Source: an uncultured Clostridium sp. (lineage in GTDB: Bacteria; Bacillota; Clostridia; Clostridiales; Clostridiaceae). From it: a stretch of DNA of 64,000 bases. Location of the stretch: NCBI GenBank assembly GCA_900547475.1, contig URGW01000018.1:1-64000 (forward strand). The letters are read 5' to 3'. The translations under genes were made by a program, and so were the position numbers. Shown in pieces: positions 33,376-41,681 of this stretch (positions within the stretch are counted from its first letter, which is position 1; the number at the start of each line of letters is the position of its first letter). The notes under the pieces were generated by a model, which was not told where the DNA came from, did no database searches, and saw only the letters and a list, made by a program, of their open reading frames with translations.

Positions 33376-33495
33376 TTATTTATTGTATGATTTTGAATTG
33401 GAATTGTTACTTTTGACGTTTTCAACGTCATTTAGCTGTAAAAAAAATATTGTTTTATTAATAGCTTCTAATAGTTCTTTTTCATTCTTTGTCAT
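33376..33495 (-). CDS. Small phage protein, 39 aa (overlaps cro-like gene)
   Basis: ATG 33495 follows AGGAGGAG at a good distance; the frame overlaps the end of the cro-like gene by 14 bases and runs to TAA. It begins MTKNEKELLEAINKTIFFLQ. The third TGACG-N7-CGTCA site lies inside it (33414-33430). Its N-terminus resembles that of the 29-residue SOS-controlled ORF at 107-196. No family recognised. Confidence 0.55.
   Translation of the reverse strand: MTKNEKELLEAINKTIFFLQLNDVENVKSNNSNSKSYNK
33414..33430. promoter_or_regulatory. Repressor operator candidate O1, perfect palindrome
   Basis: TGACGTTTTCAACGTCA is a perfect 7-3-7 palindrome and shares the pattern TGACG-N7-CGTCA with the site at 33726. 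It lies downstream of the cro-like gene inside a small ORF, so it may mediate looping or a second repression point. Confidence 0.6.
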
Positions 33496-33700
33496 TATTA
33501 CATCTCCTCCTAGTTATGAAATAACATTCAATAACTTCATCTGATGTTACTCCATACATCGTACTCATTTTAGGCAGAAAATCTACTGGCAATTCACTAA
33601 TACCATTTTCTATTCTTCTTAGCCTATCTCTTGAAATTCCTAAATTTTTAGCAATAAATACTGATGAAATTCCTCTGTTTTTCCTCAACTCTCTTAACAT
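33482..33700 (-). CDS. Cro-like HTH protein, 72 aa
   Basis: The XRE fold is seen in MLRELRKNRGISSVFIAKNL, GISRDRLRRIENGISELPVD (helix-turn-helix about residues 12-36). It is divergent from the larger repressor and starts after GAGGAGG. By position it is the cro-type regulator that switches early genes. The gene's leader carries operator O2 between -35 and -10. Confidence 0.85.
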   Translation of the reverse strand: MLRELRKNRGISSVFIAKNLGISRDRLRRIENGISELPVDFLPKMSTMYGVTSDEVIECYFITRRRCNNDKE

Positions 33701-33721
33701 TTTTTCGCCTCCTCATGTATA

Positions 33722-33750
33722 ATTATGACGTTAATCTCGTCATTTTTCAA
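33722..33750 (-). promoter_or_regulatory. Promoter of cro-like/early operon with operator O2
   Basis: Minus-strand TTGAAA (33750-33745), 17-bp spacer, CATAAT (33727-33722). The spacer contains TGACGTTAATCTCGTCA (33726-33742, plus-strand reading), matching TGACG-N7-CGTCA and overlapping the -10. Binding of a repressor dimer here would shut off the early genes. Confidence 0.75.
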
Positions 33751-33849
33751 ATTGCATATTTCTTCATATTTCTTCGTATTTCTTCATATTTAGCTATCTA
33801 ATTAAATAGTAACTCTATTACTAAAAAAAGCGTTATTTCACTTCAATTT

Positions 33850-33880
33850 TGTTGTAATTTACGTCATTTTGTAGTATAAT
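33850..33880 (+). promoter_or_regulatory. Promoter of repressor-integrase operon with operator O3
   Basis: TTGTAA (33852-33857), 17-bp spacer, TATAAT (33875-33880). O3 (33850-33866, TGTTGTAATTTACGTCA) matches the operator pattern in one half and partly in the other and covers the -35, so repressor or Cro could autoregulate the lysogenic promoter. Confidence 0.75.
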
Positions 33881-33919
33881 TATATTCATAAATTAAGAGT
33901 GTGAAAGGAAATAAATTTT

Positions 33920-34294
33920 ATGTTATTAAATGATAAAATTAAATTAGTCAGAAAAGAACTAGGATTAACACAAGAAGAAATGGCAAAAAAGTTATCAATA
34001 AGTAGAAGTTATTTAGGTGATTTAGAAAAAGGTAGAAGCAAAGGATCAAATGTTAAGATATTAAGTAAATTAGCTCAATTATCAGGTAAAAGTCTCGAGT
34101 ACTTTATAGATGATATAAATAGTATTAAAATTGAACAATACCAAGTATTAGATAGTTCTATAGAAATGTTTTATGAAAAAGGTTATATACATGAAGATGG
34201 AACAGTTGATAGTTCTATAGAAAGTATCTTATTAGAAATATTAAGAAAAGAAATTAAAGTTAAAATCGAAAGAATGAAGGAAGTGAATAAATAA
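33920..34294 (+). CDS. XRE family repressor (cI-like), 124 aa
   Basis: An N-terminal HTH (about residues 5-60: LNDKIKLVRKELGLTQEEMA, KKLSISRSYLGDLEKGRSKG) is followed by a C-terminal part with acidic helix. There is no S24 autocleavage domain, so removal of this repressor probably needs the antirepressor or other induced factors and not RecA cleavage. The stop overlaps the start of the integrase (TAATG), giving one operon. Confidence 0.9.
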   Translation: MLLNDKIKLVRKELGLTQEEMAKKLSISRSYLGDLEKGRSKGSNVKILSKLAQLSGKSLEYFIDDINSIKIEQYQVLDSSIEMFYEKGYIHEDGTVDSSIESILLEILRKEIKVKIERMKEVNK

Positions 34295-35808
34295 TGAAAA
34301 TCGCTATTTATTCTAGAAAATCTAAAGAAACAGATACAGGTGAATCTATTCAAAATCAAATTAATATTTGCAAAGACTATTTTAATAGGCAATATAATAA
34401 TTGCGTGTTTGAAATCTTTTATGATGAAGGGTTTAGTGGTGGAAATATAAATCGTCCTGATTTTCAAAGATTCATGCAATCTATAAAGTTAAAAAAATTT
34501 GATATTCTAGGTGTTTACAAAATAGATAGAGTCAGCAGAAATACTCTTGAATTTTTAACTGTATTTGAAGAATTGAAGCAATACAATATAAAGCTAGTTA
34601 GTGTTACTGAAGGCTTTGACCCGTCTACTCCTGGTGGTAAAATGATGATGGATGTACTAGCTTCTATGGCTGAAATGGAAAGAGCGAACATTGCTCAAAG
34701 AGTAAAGGATAATATGCTGGGATTAGCAAAAATGGGAAGATGGTCTGGTGGAACTCCTCCTACAGGTTATAAACCAAAAGCATATATAAATGAATTTGGA
34801 AAAAAAGAAATGTATTTAGAACTTGATGAAGTTGAATCAGATATAATTTATAAAATTTTTAATTTATCTGCAGCTGGATGTACTACTTACGCTATTGGTA
34901 AAGAAGTAAATAAAAATCCTAAAACAATATTAAATATTTTAAGAAACCCAGTATATTGTGAAAGTAATGAAACTAGTAAAAAATTCCTTGAAAATATGGG
35001 TTACACTATAATGGGTGAGTTAAATGGTAATGGTTATATGACTTATAATAAACGTCCTAGATCAAATGGAAAGAAAATTGTCAGTGATTATATGTTAGCT
35101 GTTGTAAGTAAACATAAAGCTATTGTGACTGCTGAAATGTTTATAAAAGCTAATAAAAATCTAACAGATCGAGCTCCTACAAAGCGTCCTCGAAAATCTC
35201 AAGGAACTTTTTTATCACATTTAGTTAAATGTGGAAAGTGTGGAGGCGGTATGTTTGTTGCTTCTGGAAATAAACTTAAAGATGGAAGTAAAAAGCTCTA
35301 TTTTAGATGTACAAATCAGAAGTATAATAAAACTTGTGATGCTAAATGGATAAGAGTTGATGAGATAGAGAGGTTTGTTTTAAGTGAACTATATAAATTT
35401 TCATTAGATAAAAATAAACTTAATGAATATATTAACTCCAATATAAATTTAGACTGTTATGATAATGATATAAAAAAGCTTAAATCTCAAGTAAACAAGC
35501 TAAATATTGATATTAACAACTTAACTGAAAAACTTTTACTACTAGATGGTGCTGCAGTAAAAATAGTAAATGATAAAATTAATCAGATATCAAACGAGCG
35601 TGAACTAAAAAAAGAAATGTTATTTGAATTAGAATCAAAAAAAATAGAGTTAACGGTTAACTCTATAAATGTAGATGAATTATACAATAATATAAAAAAA
35701 TTACTGGTTATATTTGATTTAATACCTATTGATGAGCAACAAATATTAATTAATCAATTGATTACTAGTATAGAAATATCCGATAATGATAAAACTCTTA
35801 TATTTTAG
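34294..35808 (+). CDS. int: Large serine recombinase (integrase), 504 aa
   Basis: N-terminal resolvase domain with YSRKS at residues 6-10 (Ser 10 as nucleophile), RVSRNTLEFLTVFEELKQYN and the GGKMMMDVLASMAEMERANI helix. Then the recombinase domain (about 175-290), a zinc beta-ribbon with CGKCGGGM...YFRCTNQKYNKTCDA (about 306-345) and a coiled coil (about 375-465). It catalyses phage integration at the oxidoreductase gene; excision needs a directionality factor. It lies next to attR and shares an operon with the repressor. Confidence 0.95.
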   Translation: MKIAIYSRKSKETDTGESIQNQINICKDYFNRQYNNCVFEIFYDEGFSGGNINRPDFQRFMQSIKLKKFDILGVYKIDRVSRNTLEFLTVFEELKQYNIKLVSVTEGFDPSTPGGKMMMDVLASMAEMERANIAQRVKDNMLGLAKMGRWSGGTPPTGYKPKAYINEFGKKEMYLELDEVESDIIYKIFNLSAAGCTTYAIGKEVNKNPKTILNILRNPVYCESNETSKKFLENMGYTIMGELNGNGYMTYNKRPRSNGKKIVSDYMLAVVSKHKAIVTAEMFIKANKNLTDRAPTKRPRKSQGTFLSHLVKCGKCGGGMFVASGNKLKDGSKKLYFRCTNQKYNKTCDAKWIRVDEIERFVLSELYKFSLDKNKLNEYINSNINLDCYDNDIKKLKSQVNKLNIDINNLTEKLLLLDGAAVKIVNDKINQISNERELKKEMLFELESKKIELTVNSINVDELYNNIKKLLVIFDLIPIDEQQILINQLITSIEISDNDKTLIF

Positions 35809-35832
35809 GGCCTTTTAGGCTCTTTTTTACTG

Positions 35833-35889
35833 TTATTTTAGATGTATAGCACACCCTGACCAACCTCCCCCAACAACTACTACCTTCAT
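35833..35889 (-). pseudogene. FAD-dependent oxidoreductase gene, N-terminal fragment upstream of the prophage
   Basis: ATG 35889 overlaps the TGA of the upstream flavoprotein gene (ATGA) and follows GGAGGAG. It reads MKVVVVGGGWSGCA and then phage codons IHLK before TAA at 35835-35833. GGGWSG is the start of a GxGxxG nucleotide site. The rest is at position 1-86 and beyond. Prophage insertion cuts the gene after codon 14. Confidence 0.85.
35848..35862 (-). other. attR, right prophage junction
   Basis: AGCACACCCTGACCA, 13 of 15 identical to attL, with shared AGCACA at 35848-35853. Phage side carries ATTTTAGATG (35835-35844), the inverted partner of CATCTAAAAT at 85-94, so the joined attP is a 10-bp palindrome with a 16-bp centre. 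Confidence 0.85.
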
Positions 35890-36878
35890 ATTAATCTCCT
35901 CCCCTCAAAAATACCTCTTGGACTAGCTTGTACTTTACAAAATCTCTTTACTCTATGACCTGAAAATCTAGCTGTACAACTTCCACATACACCTTCTCCA
36001 CAGCACATCTTAAAATTGTTGCAACATGATAAATCTATATCCTTTCTATCCAAAGAATCTAAAAAATCAATAACACTATAAGTTAATATATCCGCTCCAG
36101 CTATATGGATTAAAGATATATTATTATATTTAACAATAGATTTTATAGCAACCTTTCCCTCTGGTGACAACTCTCCTTCTTCTATTAAATTCATCTCCTG
36201 AGGTACTATATTTAATTTATCTAACCACTCCGAAACATATATCTCCTTAAACGGTTGCTTATCCAATATAAGTGTCACCGTATTACCATTTTCAACTAAT
36301 CTATTAATTACTGGCATCATAGGTGCCATACCAATACCTCTAGCAATAACTAAAGCCTCATTATTTTTTTGTTTTCTTATGTTTTTTAATCCAAATACTC
36401 CGTTCCAATAAGGACCTCTTATTGTTATATTTCCTCCAGACTCAATATTTAATAATTGCTTAGTCTTAATCCCTCTTATTTCTATCATAATAGATATTAT
36501 ATTAGTTTCTATATCTGATTCTAAAATCGAAATAGGAACATCAAAATATACATTTTCTTCACTTCTAATAAAAATAAAGCTACCAGGTCTTGCTAAATCT
36601 ATTACAAGCTTATGCGGCGCTTCAAATTTAATTAATAATACATCATCTTGACATAATACCTTTTCACATACTTTACAAGTATACGTTTTTCTTTGCTCTT
36701 TTGCCTTGTTTCCATTATCATGAAGCTCTTGATATATACATACTCCCTTCCAATTTAAACAATCACAAAAATGACTTCCTTGCAATTGTGAGCAAAGAAT
36801 ACATTCACCCTTCTCAGCTAAGTGACAAGGACAAAATTCAGTTCCTGCATCTATACAATCAATTGTCTCCTTAAACAT
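35886..36878 (-). CDS. Flavoprotein reductase/sulfide dehydrogenase-like subunit with Fe-S clusters, 330 aa
   Basis: The N-terminus (about residues 1-60) is cysteine-rich (TEFCPCHLAEKGECILCSQL, HFCDCLNWKGVC) and may bind an Fe-S cluster. A ferredoxin-reductase fold follows: FAD domain (about 68-160) with GPYWNG, NAD-binding part with ALVIARGIGMAPMMP (about 172-186). The C-terminus has CCNNFKMCCGEGVCGSCTAR...FCK, a PyrK-like 2Fe-2S site. It is the electron-transfer partner of the FAD-dependent oxidoreductase encoded next (ATGA overlap), now broken by the prophage. Substrate unknown. Confidence 0.8.
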   Translation of the reverse strand: MFKETIDCIDAGTEFCPCHLAEKGECILCSQLQGSHFCDCLNWKGVCIYQELHDNGNKAKEQRKTYTCKVCEKVLCQDDVLLIKFEAPHKLVIDLARPGSFIFIRSEENVYFDVPISILESDIETNIISIMIEIRGIKTKQLLNIESGGNITIRGPYWNGVFGLKNIRKQKNNEALVIARGIGMAPMMPVINRLVENGNTVTLILDKQPFKEIYVSEWLDKLNIVPQEMNLIEEGELSPEGKVAIKSIVKYNNISLIHIAGADILTYSVIDFLDSLDRKDIDLSCCNNFKMCCGEGVCGSCTARFSGHRVKRFCKVQASPRGIFEGRRLI

Positions 36879-37051
36879 TTAGACTCCTAAAGTAATACTA
36901 TACACTATATAGATTATTTTAAAAATTTCTTTTTGTTACTATAAGTCCTCTGATATATAAAATATTCTACTATTTTTTTAATAAATAACATTATTATATA
37001 TTTAATAAACAATGATTCATCTATTGAATATAATTTATAAATATAAAAAGC

Positions 37052-37093
37052 CACAACATATATAAAATAAATTCCTATCTTATATATGTTGTG
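37052..37093 (-). terminator. Rho-independent terminator of the permease gene
   Basis: Perfect 14-bp stem CACAACATATATAA/TTATATATGTTGTG, minus-strand tail GCTTTTTATA. The other bases of the 230-bp gap between 36879 and 37108 show no gene. Confidence 0.8.
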
Positions 37094-37108
37094 ACTAAAA
37101 TATATTCT

Positions 37109-38455
37109 TTAATCTTCAGCTAATTTTTCACTAACTACTTTTTCTTTACTTTTCCAAAATAATACACCTAATATTATTACTAATAAGCAGAATCCTGCAT
37201 ATACCCAAAATAACTGATTACCCATACTACCAAATAGAATTATTAATGATCCCATTATAGCCAATATTGGATTTATTTTAGAATTCCAAATTCCTTTGAT
37301 TTCACCACTTCTTCCTAGCTGGAATACTTTGAAGTATAAAATAATATATAAAGTATAACTCATTGTAATTGATATTTCTGATATATCTGAATTTGGAAGA
37401 ATTGCAAATTTAGTTGTTATATAATGAACAATAAACCATACTAAAGATATTAAAAATGCAACTAAAGCAGAATTTACAGGCATTAATATTTTTTCATTTA
37501 CTTTAGAAACAAACTCTGAATTTGGGAACATATTTCTTTTTGCTAAAGAATGAGGTAATCTTATCATCCCTAAAGTTAATCCATTAATTGTTCCCATTAT
37601 AGATATTATTACAAATACTAATACTATTTTAGCTCCCCATGGACCTAATAAACTATTAGCTGCTAAATCAACATGTGCATCACCAAGCTCCATAATTGTT
37701 TCTGGTCCTACGTAAATACTTATTCCAACAAAATATAGTACATACATAGCTAAAATAAATATTGGTGCTATTATTAAAGCTTTTGGTAAATTTCTTTTTG
37801 AATCTTTTATTTCATGAGCTATAGATGTGGAAACTACCCAACCATCAAATGAAAATGCAATTGGTGCTATAGCAGCAATCCATCCAACTGATTGCATTGA
37901 TGTTACATGACTTAATGTGATATTGCTTGTATCACCAAACATTAATCCCGCAATTGCAATTAAAATCAATGGTATTAATTTTATAATGGTAGATGCATTT
38001 TGAAATAATCCACCTAACTTTGCAGATAAAGTATTAATTATAAATAAGAATGCCATAATAGCAAAACCTATCAACATTTGTATTTCTAAAGTACCTTCTA
38101 CTCCAAATAACAGACATATATATATTCCTGATACCCAAGAAACAACTGCTATTAAAGTAGGAAAATATAAAAATGTTTGGAACCATCCAAATGAGCATGC
38201 TAAAGATTTATTATAATTCTCTTCCGCATATGCTATTATTCCTCCTGATTGTGAGCTTCTAGATGCAAGTTGTGATATTGTTAAACTTCCAAATATTATT
38301 GCAATAGCCGCTATACAAAATACTAATACTCCTAAAGCAATACTTCCACCCGTAGCAACTAGTATATTATCACTTTTAAAGAATATCCCTGATCCTATAA
38401 CTATACCAACTATCATAGTTATGGCTGTAAATAACCCATATTCGTTCTTCTTCAT
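37109..38455 (-). CDS. APC-family amino acid permease/exchanger, 448 aa
   Basis: An APC-superfamily transporter with about 12 membrane helices. The N-terminal GIVIGSGIFFKSD in helix 1 is the unwound substrate-binding segment of the LAT/SteT-type exchangers, and SQSGGIIAYAEENY follows in helix 3. A serine/threonine or other neutral amino acid exchanger is likely (inference). It has no periplasmic partner gene and its own terminator. Confidence 0.85.
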   Translation of the reverse strand: MKKNEYGLFTAITMIVGIVIGSGIFFKSDNILVATGGSIALGVLVFCIAAIAIIFGSLTISQLASRSSQSGGIIAYAEENYNKSLACSFGWFQTFLYFPTLIAVVSWVSGIYICLLFGVEGTLEIQMLIGFAIMAFLFIINTLSAKLGGLFQNASTIIKLIPLILIAIAGLMFGDTSNITLSHVTSMQSVGWIAAIAPIAFSFDGWVVSTSIAHEIKDSKRNLPKALIIAPIFILAMYVLYFVGISIYVGPETIMELGDAHVDLAANSLLGPWGAKIVLVFVIISIMGTINGLTLGMIRLPHSLAKRNMFPNSEFVSKVNEKILMPVNSALVAFLISLVWFIVHYITTKFAILPNSDISEISITMSYTLYIILYFKVFQLGRSGEIKGIWNSKINPILAIMGSLIILFGSMGNQLFWVYAGFCLLVIILGVLFWKSKEKVVSEKLAED

Positions 38456-38655
38456 GTTCTTCCCCCCATTGTTATTTCATAACTTTTCTTAAGAATATTT
38501 TTTTCATTTATTTCCTATGAAAATAAAGGCTAATTTTTCTATTATCTGCTAGGTTTCTATAAATATATCATGAATTTGTTATTTAGTAAATATTAGATTA
38601 TATTTTTTTTATTTTATCAATTTTCTTTTAACATTTTTAACAAATTATTGAAATA

Positions 38656-39279
38656 TTACTTAAAAATCTCCTCTCCCATTTGAATAAAGCTTTGTAAGGC
38701 CATAAAGAATTTTATATCACATCTTTCACTACTATTTATTATTTTTATAGCATCCTCTTTAGATAATAATATTGTTTCTATATCCTCATCTTCTTCTAAA
38801 TTTTCATCAGATACCTTTCCAGAACATGTACAATAAACTAAAGAAACTGATTCATCTGTCATTCCTGGTGATAAATATAATTTTTGTCCAATTTTATTTT
38901 CTATAACTTCTTCTAAGTCTAACCCTGTTTCTTCCTTTAACTCTCTTTTTACCGTTGATATAATATCATCATTATTATCTATTAAACCAGCTGGTAATTC
39001 GTAAACATAATTATTTAGTGGTATTCTAAATTGTCTTATTGCAACTAATTTCTTTTCTTCCTTATGATAGGCTAATATAACAACTGCATCAACTTTATCT
39101 TCTTTTCCATAAAAAAATTGATCCTCTAATACTTCTTTGCTTTTTCTAGTGGCAATAGTCCAAGTCTTTTTATTTCCACCTTTATTTATATAATTAGCAT
39201 TATAAAGACTTAAAAATTTAGTTTGTGCTAATGCTTCTATATTTTGTACTTTATTTTTCATTTCAACATTCTCCTCCAT
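38656..39279 (-). CDS. Nudix hydrolase (ADP-ribose pyrophosphatase-like), 207 aa
   Basis: The Nudix box is at about residues 96-118: GLIDNNDDIISTVKRELKEE then TGL. It has Asp where the canonical Gx5E has Glu, while RELKEETGL is intact. Preceded by VYELPAGLID typical of ADP-ribose/NDP-sugar pyrophosphatases. It removes toxic or signalling nucleotides such as ADP-ribose. Free-standing gene. Confidence 0.85.
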   Translation of the reverse strand: MEENVEMKNKVQNIEALAQTKFLSLYNANYINKGGNKKTWTIATRKSKEVLEDQFFYGKEDKVDAVVILAYHKEEKKLVAIRQFRIPLNNYVYELPAGLIDNNDDIISTVKRELKEETGLDLEEVIENKIGQKLYLSPGMTDESVSLVYCTCSGKVSDENLEEDEDIETILLSKEDAIKIINSSERCDIKFFMALQSFIQMGEEIFK

Positions 39280-39386
39280 TTTATCCTATAGCTATATATT
39301 TTTATATAGCACTATCTTAAAACTACTTTATCATTATAACTTATATATTTATATTTTATAACATAAATTTATGCAATAAAAGAAAA

Positions 39387-39407
39387 AAGCACTAATAATT
39401 AGTGCTT
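39387..39407 (-). terminator. Terminator overlapping the end of the D,D-carboxypeptidase gene
   Basis: AAGCACTAAT/ATTAGTGCTT stem with minus-strand TTTTTCTTTT. The stem includes the last codons of the gene (39392). Confidence 0.8.
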
Positions 39408-40561
39408 CCTTTATTAACTATTTCTTCAAATTCATTTTCTGTTATATCTTTACCACAAATCAATGCCTTTTTTAATAATTCTTCTCCTTGATTATTTAAG
39501 GCTACTTTACCAATTATATCTCCTGAATTTTTATTTATCGTATTGAAAACTTCTACTTCTATAGCACCTTCACCTTTAAATCCATATTCAAAATCACACT
39601 CTTCAATAACACTTCCTAAACTAATGAATTCTGATGATTTTGCAATATCCTTTATATTGTCATTCTTAAAGCAATAATTATCTGTAACATATTTGTATAT
39701 CTTTTCTGTAACATTCCATCTATCACTACAATTTAAGACAACTATAATGATATTTCTTCCTTCATGCTTCACTGAAGATACTAAACATTTTCCTGCTTGC
39801 CCTGTATAACCTGTTTTAACTCCATTTGCTTCTGGAATTTTGTATAAAATCTTGTTTATATTATTATAATCTCTTGTAAAGTTCGAAGCATCTCTAGTTA
39901 TGCTTTTTGTTCCACAAATTTGACAAAACAACTCATTTTCCATAGCTTTTGTAGTTAAAAGAGCTAAATCATATGCACATGTATAATGTTTAGCACTATC
40001 TAAGCCATGTGGACTTTCAAAGTGCGAATTTATTAATCCCAAGCTAATAGAATAATCATTCATTATCTTAGCAAAGCCTTCAACGCTTCCTCCTATATCT
40101 TCAGCAATTGCTATAGCTGCATCATTACCTGATTTATACATTAATCCGTATAGCAACTCTCTTAATCTTATTTTCTCTCCTGCTACATATCCTACTTTTG
40201 ACCCTCTAATAGATGCTGCATTTTTACTTATGGTAACTTCTCTATCTAAGTCTCCATGAGTTATTGCAACTAAAGCTGTAAGGATTTTTGTTGTGCTGGC
40301 CATTGGTACTATTTCATCAGCATTTTGTTCAAATAAGACTTGCTTTGTTTTACTATCTAATGCTATTGCATTTCTTGCTGAGACTCTAATACTATTTAGT
40401 ATATTGTTCATATCTACATCATCTATTTCATCATCTTCAAGTATTGCTACTTCATTATCATCTTCATCTTCAAAACATTGAGCATATACGCAATTGCTTA
40501 ATAATTGAGAAATTATTAAAAATAAACTCAAAGTTATTCCTACTTTTTTAAATTTCATCAT
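39392..40561 (-). CDS. D-alanyl-D-alanine carboxypeptidase (PBP5/DacF family), 389 aa
   Basis: Signal peptide (about residues 1-27), then SxxK at MASTTKILTALVAI, SxN at KSGNDAAIAIAED and KTG at GVKTGYTG. It trims the terminal D-Ala of peptidoglycan stem peptides at the membrane surface. An acidic linker (CFEDEDDNEVAILEDDEIDD) precedes the catalytic domain, an unusual insertion. A GTG at 40570 is in frame, but the ATG at 40561 follows GGAG by 8 bases. A second, similar gene is at 50490. Confidence 0.9.
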   Translation of the reverse strand: MMKFKKVGITLSLFLIISQLLSNCVYAQCFEDEDDNEVAILEDDEIDDVDMNNILNSIRVSARNAIALDSKTKQVLFEQNADEIVPMASTTKILTALVAITHGDLDREVTISKNAASIRGSKVGYVAGEKIRLRELLYGLMYKSGNDAAIAIAEDIGGSVEGFAKIMNDYSISLGLINSHFESPHGLDSAKHYTCAYDLALLTTKAMENELFCQICGTKSITRDASNFTRDYNNINKILYKIPEANGVKTGYTGQAGKCLVSSVKHEGRNIIIVVLNCSDRWNVTEKIYKYVTDNYCFKNDNIKDIAKSSEFISLGSVIEECDFEYGFKGEGAIEVEVFNTINKNSGDIIGKVALNNQGEELLKKALICGKDITENEFEEIVNKGSTNY

Positions 40562-40693
40562 TAGTATCACTCCTATTTTCTCCTTACACTTGTAGTATTT
40601 TCATTTATAAAAATTTTAAACCTAAATAATAAATTTTTATGATTTATATTTTATTTTTGTGGCAATACTATAAAAAGCTAGTGGAGGTTAATT

Positions 40694-41251
40694 ATGCTTT
40701 TTTTTATAATTATTATTTTTTTTATATTAATTTTATTTATACCTATACCTTTAAAGTTTAATCTTCATTATTCAAAGGATAGGTATTATATAAAATTCTA
40801 CAATATTAATATAATATCCAATGATGATTACATCCTTAAAAAATTTTTAGAGGAAAAAGAGAAAAATATAAAAGATTCAAAACTTGAAGATTATATGGAT
40901 ATTGATTCTAATGAAAAAAATTTAAAACCACTTATAAAAACCCTCTATATTAGTTTAAGCAGAAATAAATTCAAACCATCAATAAAATTTTCTAGTGATA
41001 TTATTTATTCTCTAGGAGATGCAAGCAAAACTGCTATATGTTTAGGTCTATTTTATAATATTAACCCCATTTTATTTTATATTTTTTCTATATTATTTAA
41101 AGTTAAATTATTAAAAAATAATTTTAATCCATTATTTAAAGATGAAATACTATTTGAGTTTACAATAAGTAGTATAATTACCGTTAATTTAGCTCAAATT
41201 ATTTATATATTCTTTATTATTTATAAATCTATTCATAAAAATAGGAGGTGA
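40694..41251 (+). CDS. DUF2953 family membrane protein, 185 aa
   Basis: One N-terminal helix (about residues 1-19), a charged middle and a hydrophobic pair (about 118-138 and 155-178). The DUF2953 family lies next to gerW/ytfJ in many endospore formers, as here (stop followed by gerW). Its role is unknown. Start ATG after GGAGG. Confidence 0.75.
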   Translation: MLFFIIIIFFILILFIPIPLKFNLHYSKDRYYIKFYNINIISNDDYILKKFLEEKEKNIKDSKLEDYMDIDSNEKNLKPLIKTLYISLSRNKFKPSIKFSSDIIYSLGDASKTAICLGLFYNINPILFYIFSILFKVKLLKNNFNPLFKDEILFEFTISSIITVNLAQIIYIFFIIYKSIHKNRR

Positions 41252-41273
41252 CTCCCTAAATATAGGGATTATT
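41243..41273 (+). promoter_or_regulatory. gerW translation start: ribosome site separated from ATG by a 6-bp hairpin
   Basis: AGGAGGTG (41243-41250) lies 23 bases before the gerW ATG at 41274. Between them TCCCTA (41253-41258), AATA, TAGGGA (41263-41268) form a perfect hairpin. Folding it leaves seven bases between ribosome site and ATG, the optimal distance. No other in-frame start exists nearby. Confidence 0.6.
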
Positions 41274-41681
41274 ATGACTGATAAACATGAATTAGAAAAC
41301 TTAATGAGAAGCACTATGGAAAACTTACGTGATATGATAGATGTTAATACTGTAATTGGAGATGTTGTAGAAACTAGTGATGGTACTTCTATTGTTCCAA
41401 TTTCTAAAGTTTCTTTTGGTTTTGCATCTGGAGGAAGTGAGTTTGGTAATCATACTTCACTAAGAAGAGAGGATGAAAAATATCCTTTTGGTGGTGGATC
41501 TGGTGCTGGAGTTAGTGTTAAACCAATTGCTTTTTTAATTGTTAAGGATGGAATGGTAAGATTACAACCAGTTGATTATGATAACAGTGTTGATAGACTA
41601 GTTGATTCTATACCTCAAGTTCTCGATATGGTAAAAGGATTCTTTAGTGATAAAAAAGTCGATAATAACGATATATTATAA
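41274..41681 (+). CDS. gerW: GerW (YtfJ) family sporulation protein, 135 aa
   Basis: The conserved LVDS...PFGGGSGAGVSVKPIAFLIV block and start (HELENLMRSTMENLRDMIDV) mark the GerW/YtfJ family, which acts in spore germination in Bacillus. The gene follows a DUF2953 gene, the usual neighbour. A strong bidirectional terminator lies at the stop. Confidence 0.9.
   Translation: MTDKHELENLMRSTMENLRDMIDVNTVIGDVVETSDGTSIVPISKVSFGFASGGSEFGNHTSLRREDEKYPFGGGSGAGVSVKPIAFLIVKDGMVRLQPVDYDNSVDRLVDSIPQVLDMVKGFFSDKKVDNNDIL

Larger units (their letters stand above)
72..35853. mobile_element. Complete prophage (siphovirus, serine-integrase type), about 35.8 kb
   Basis: The element carries a full siphovirus gene set: integrase, repressor and cro, antirepressor, recombination and replication genes, terminase, portal, capsid, connectors, tail, lysis. 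It is bounded by attL (72-86) and attR (35848-35862), whose shared hexamer AGCACA lies at 72-77 and 35848-35853. Outside these points the two halves of one oxidoreductase gene are recognisable. No structural module is missing or broken, so the prophage is probably inducible. TerL, portal and Mu-F-like head genes are of the PBSX/SPP1 kind, which suggests headful packaging (inference). Confidence 0.95.
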
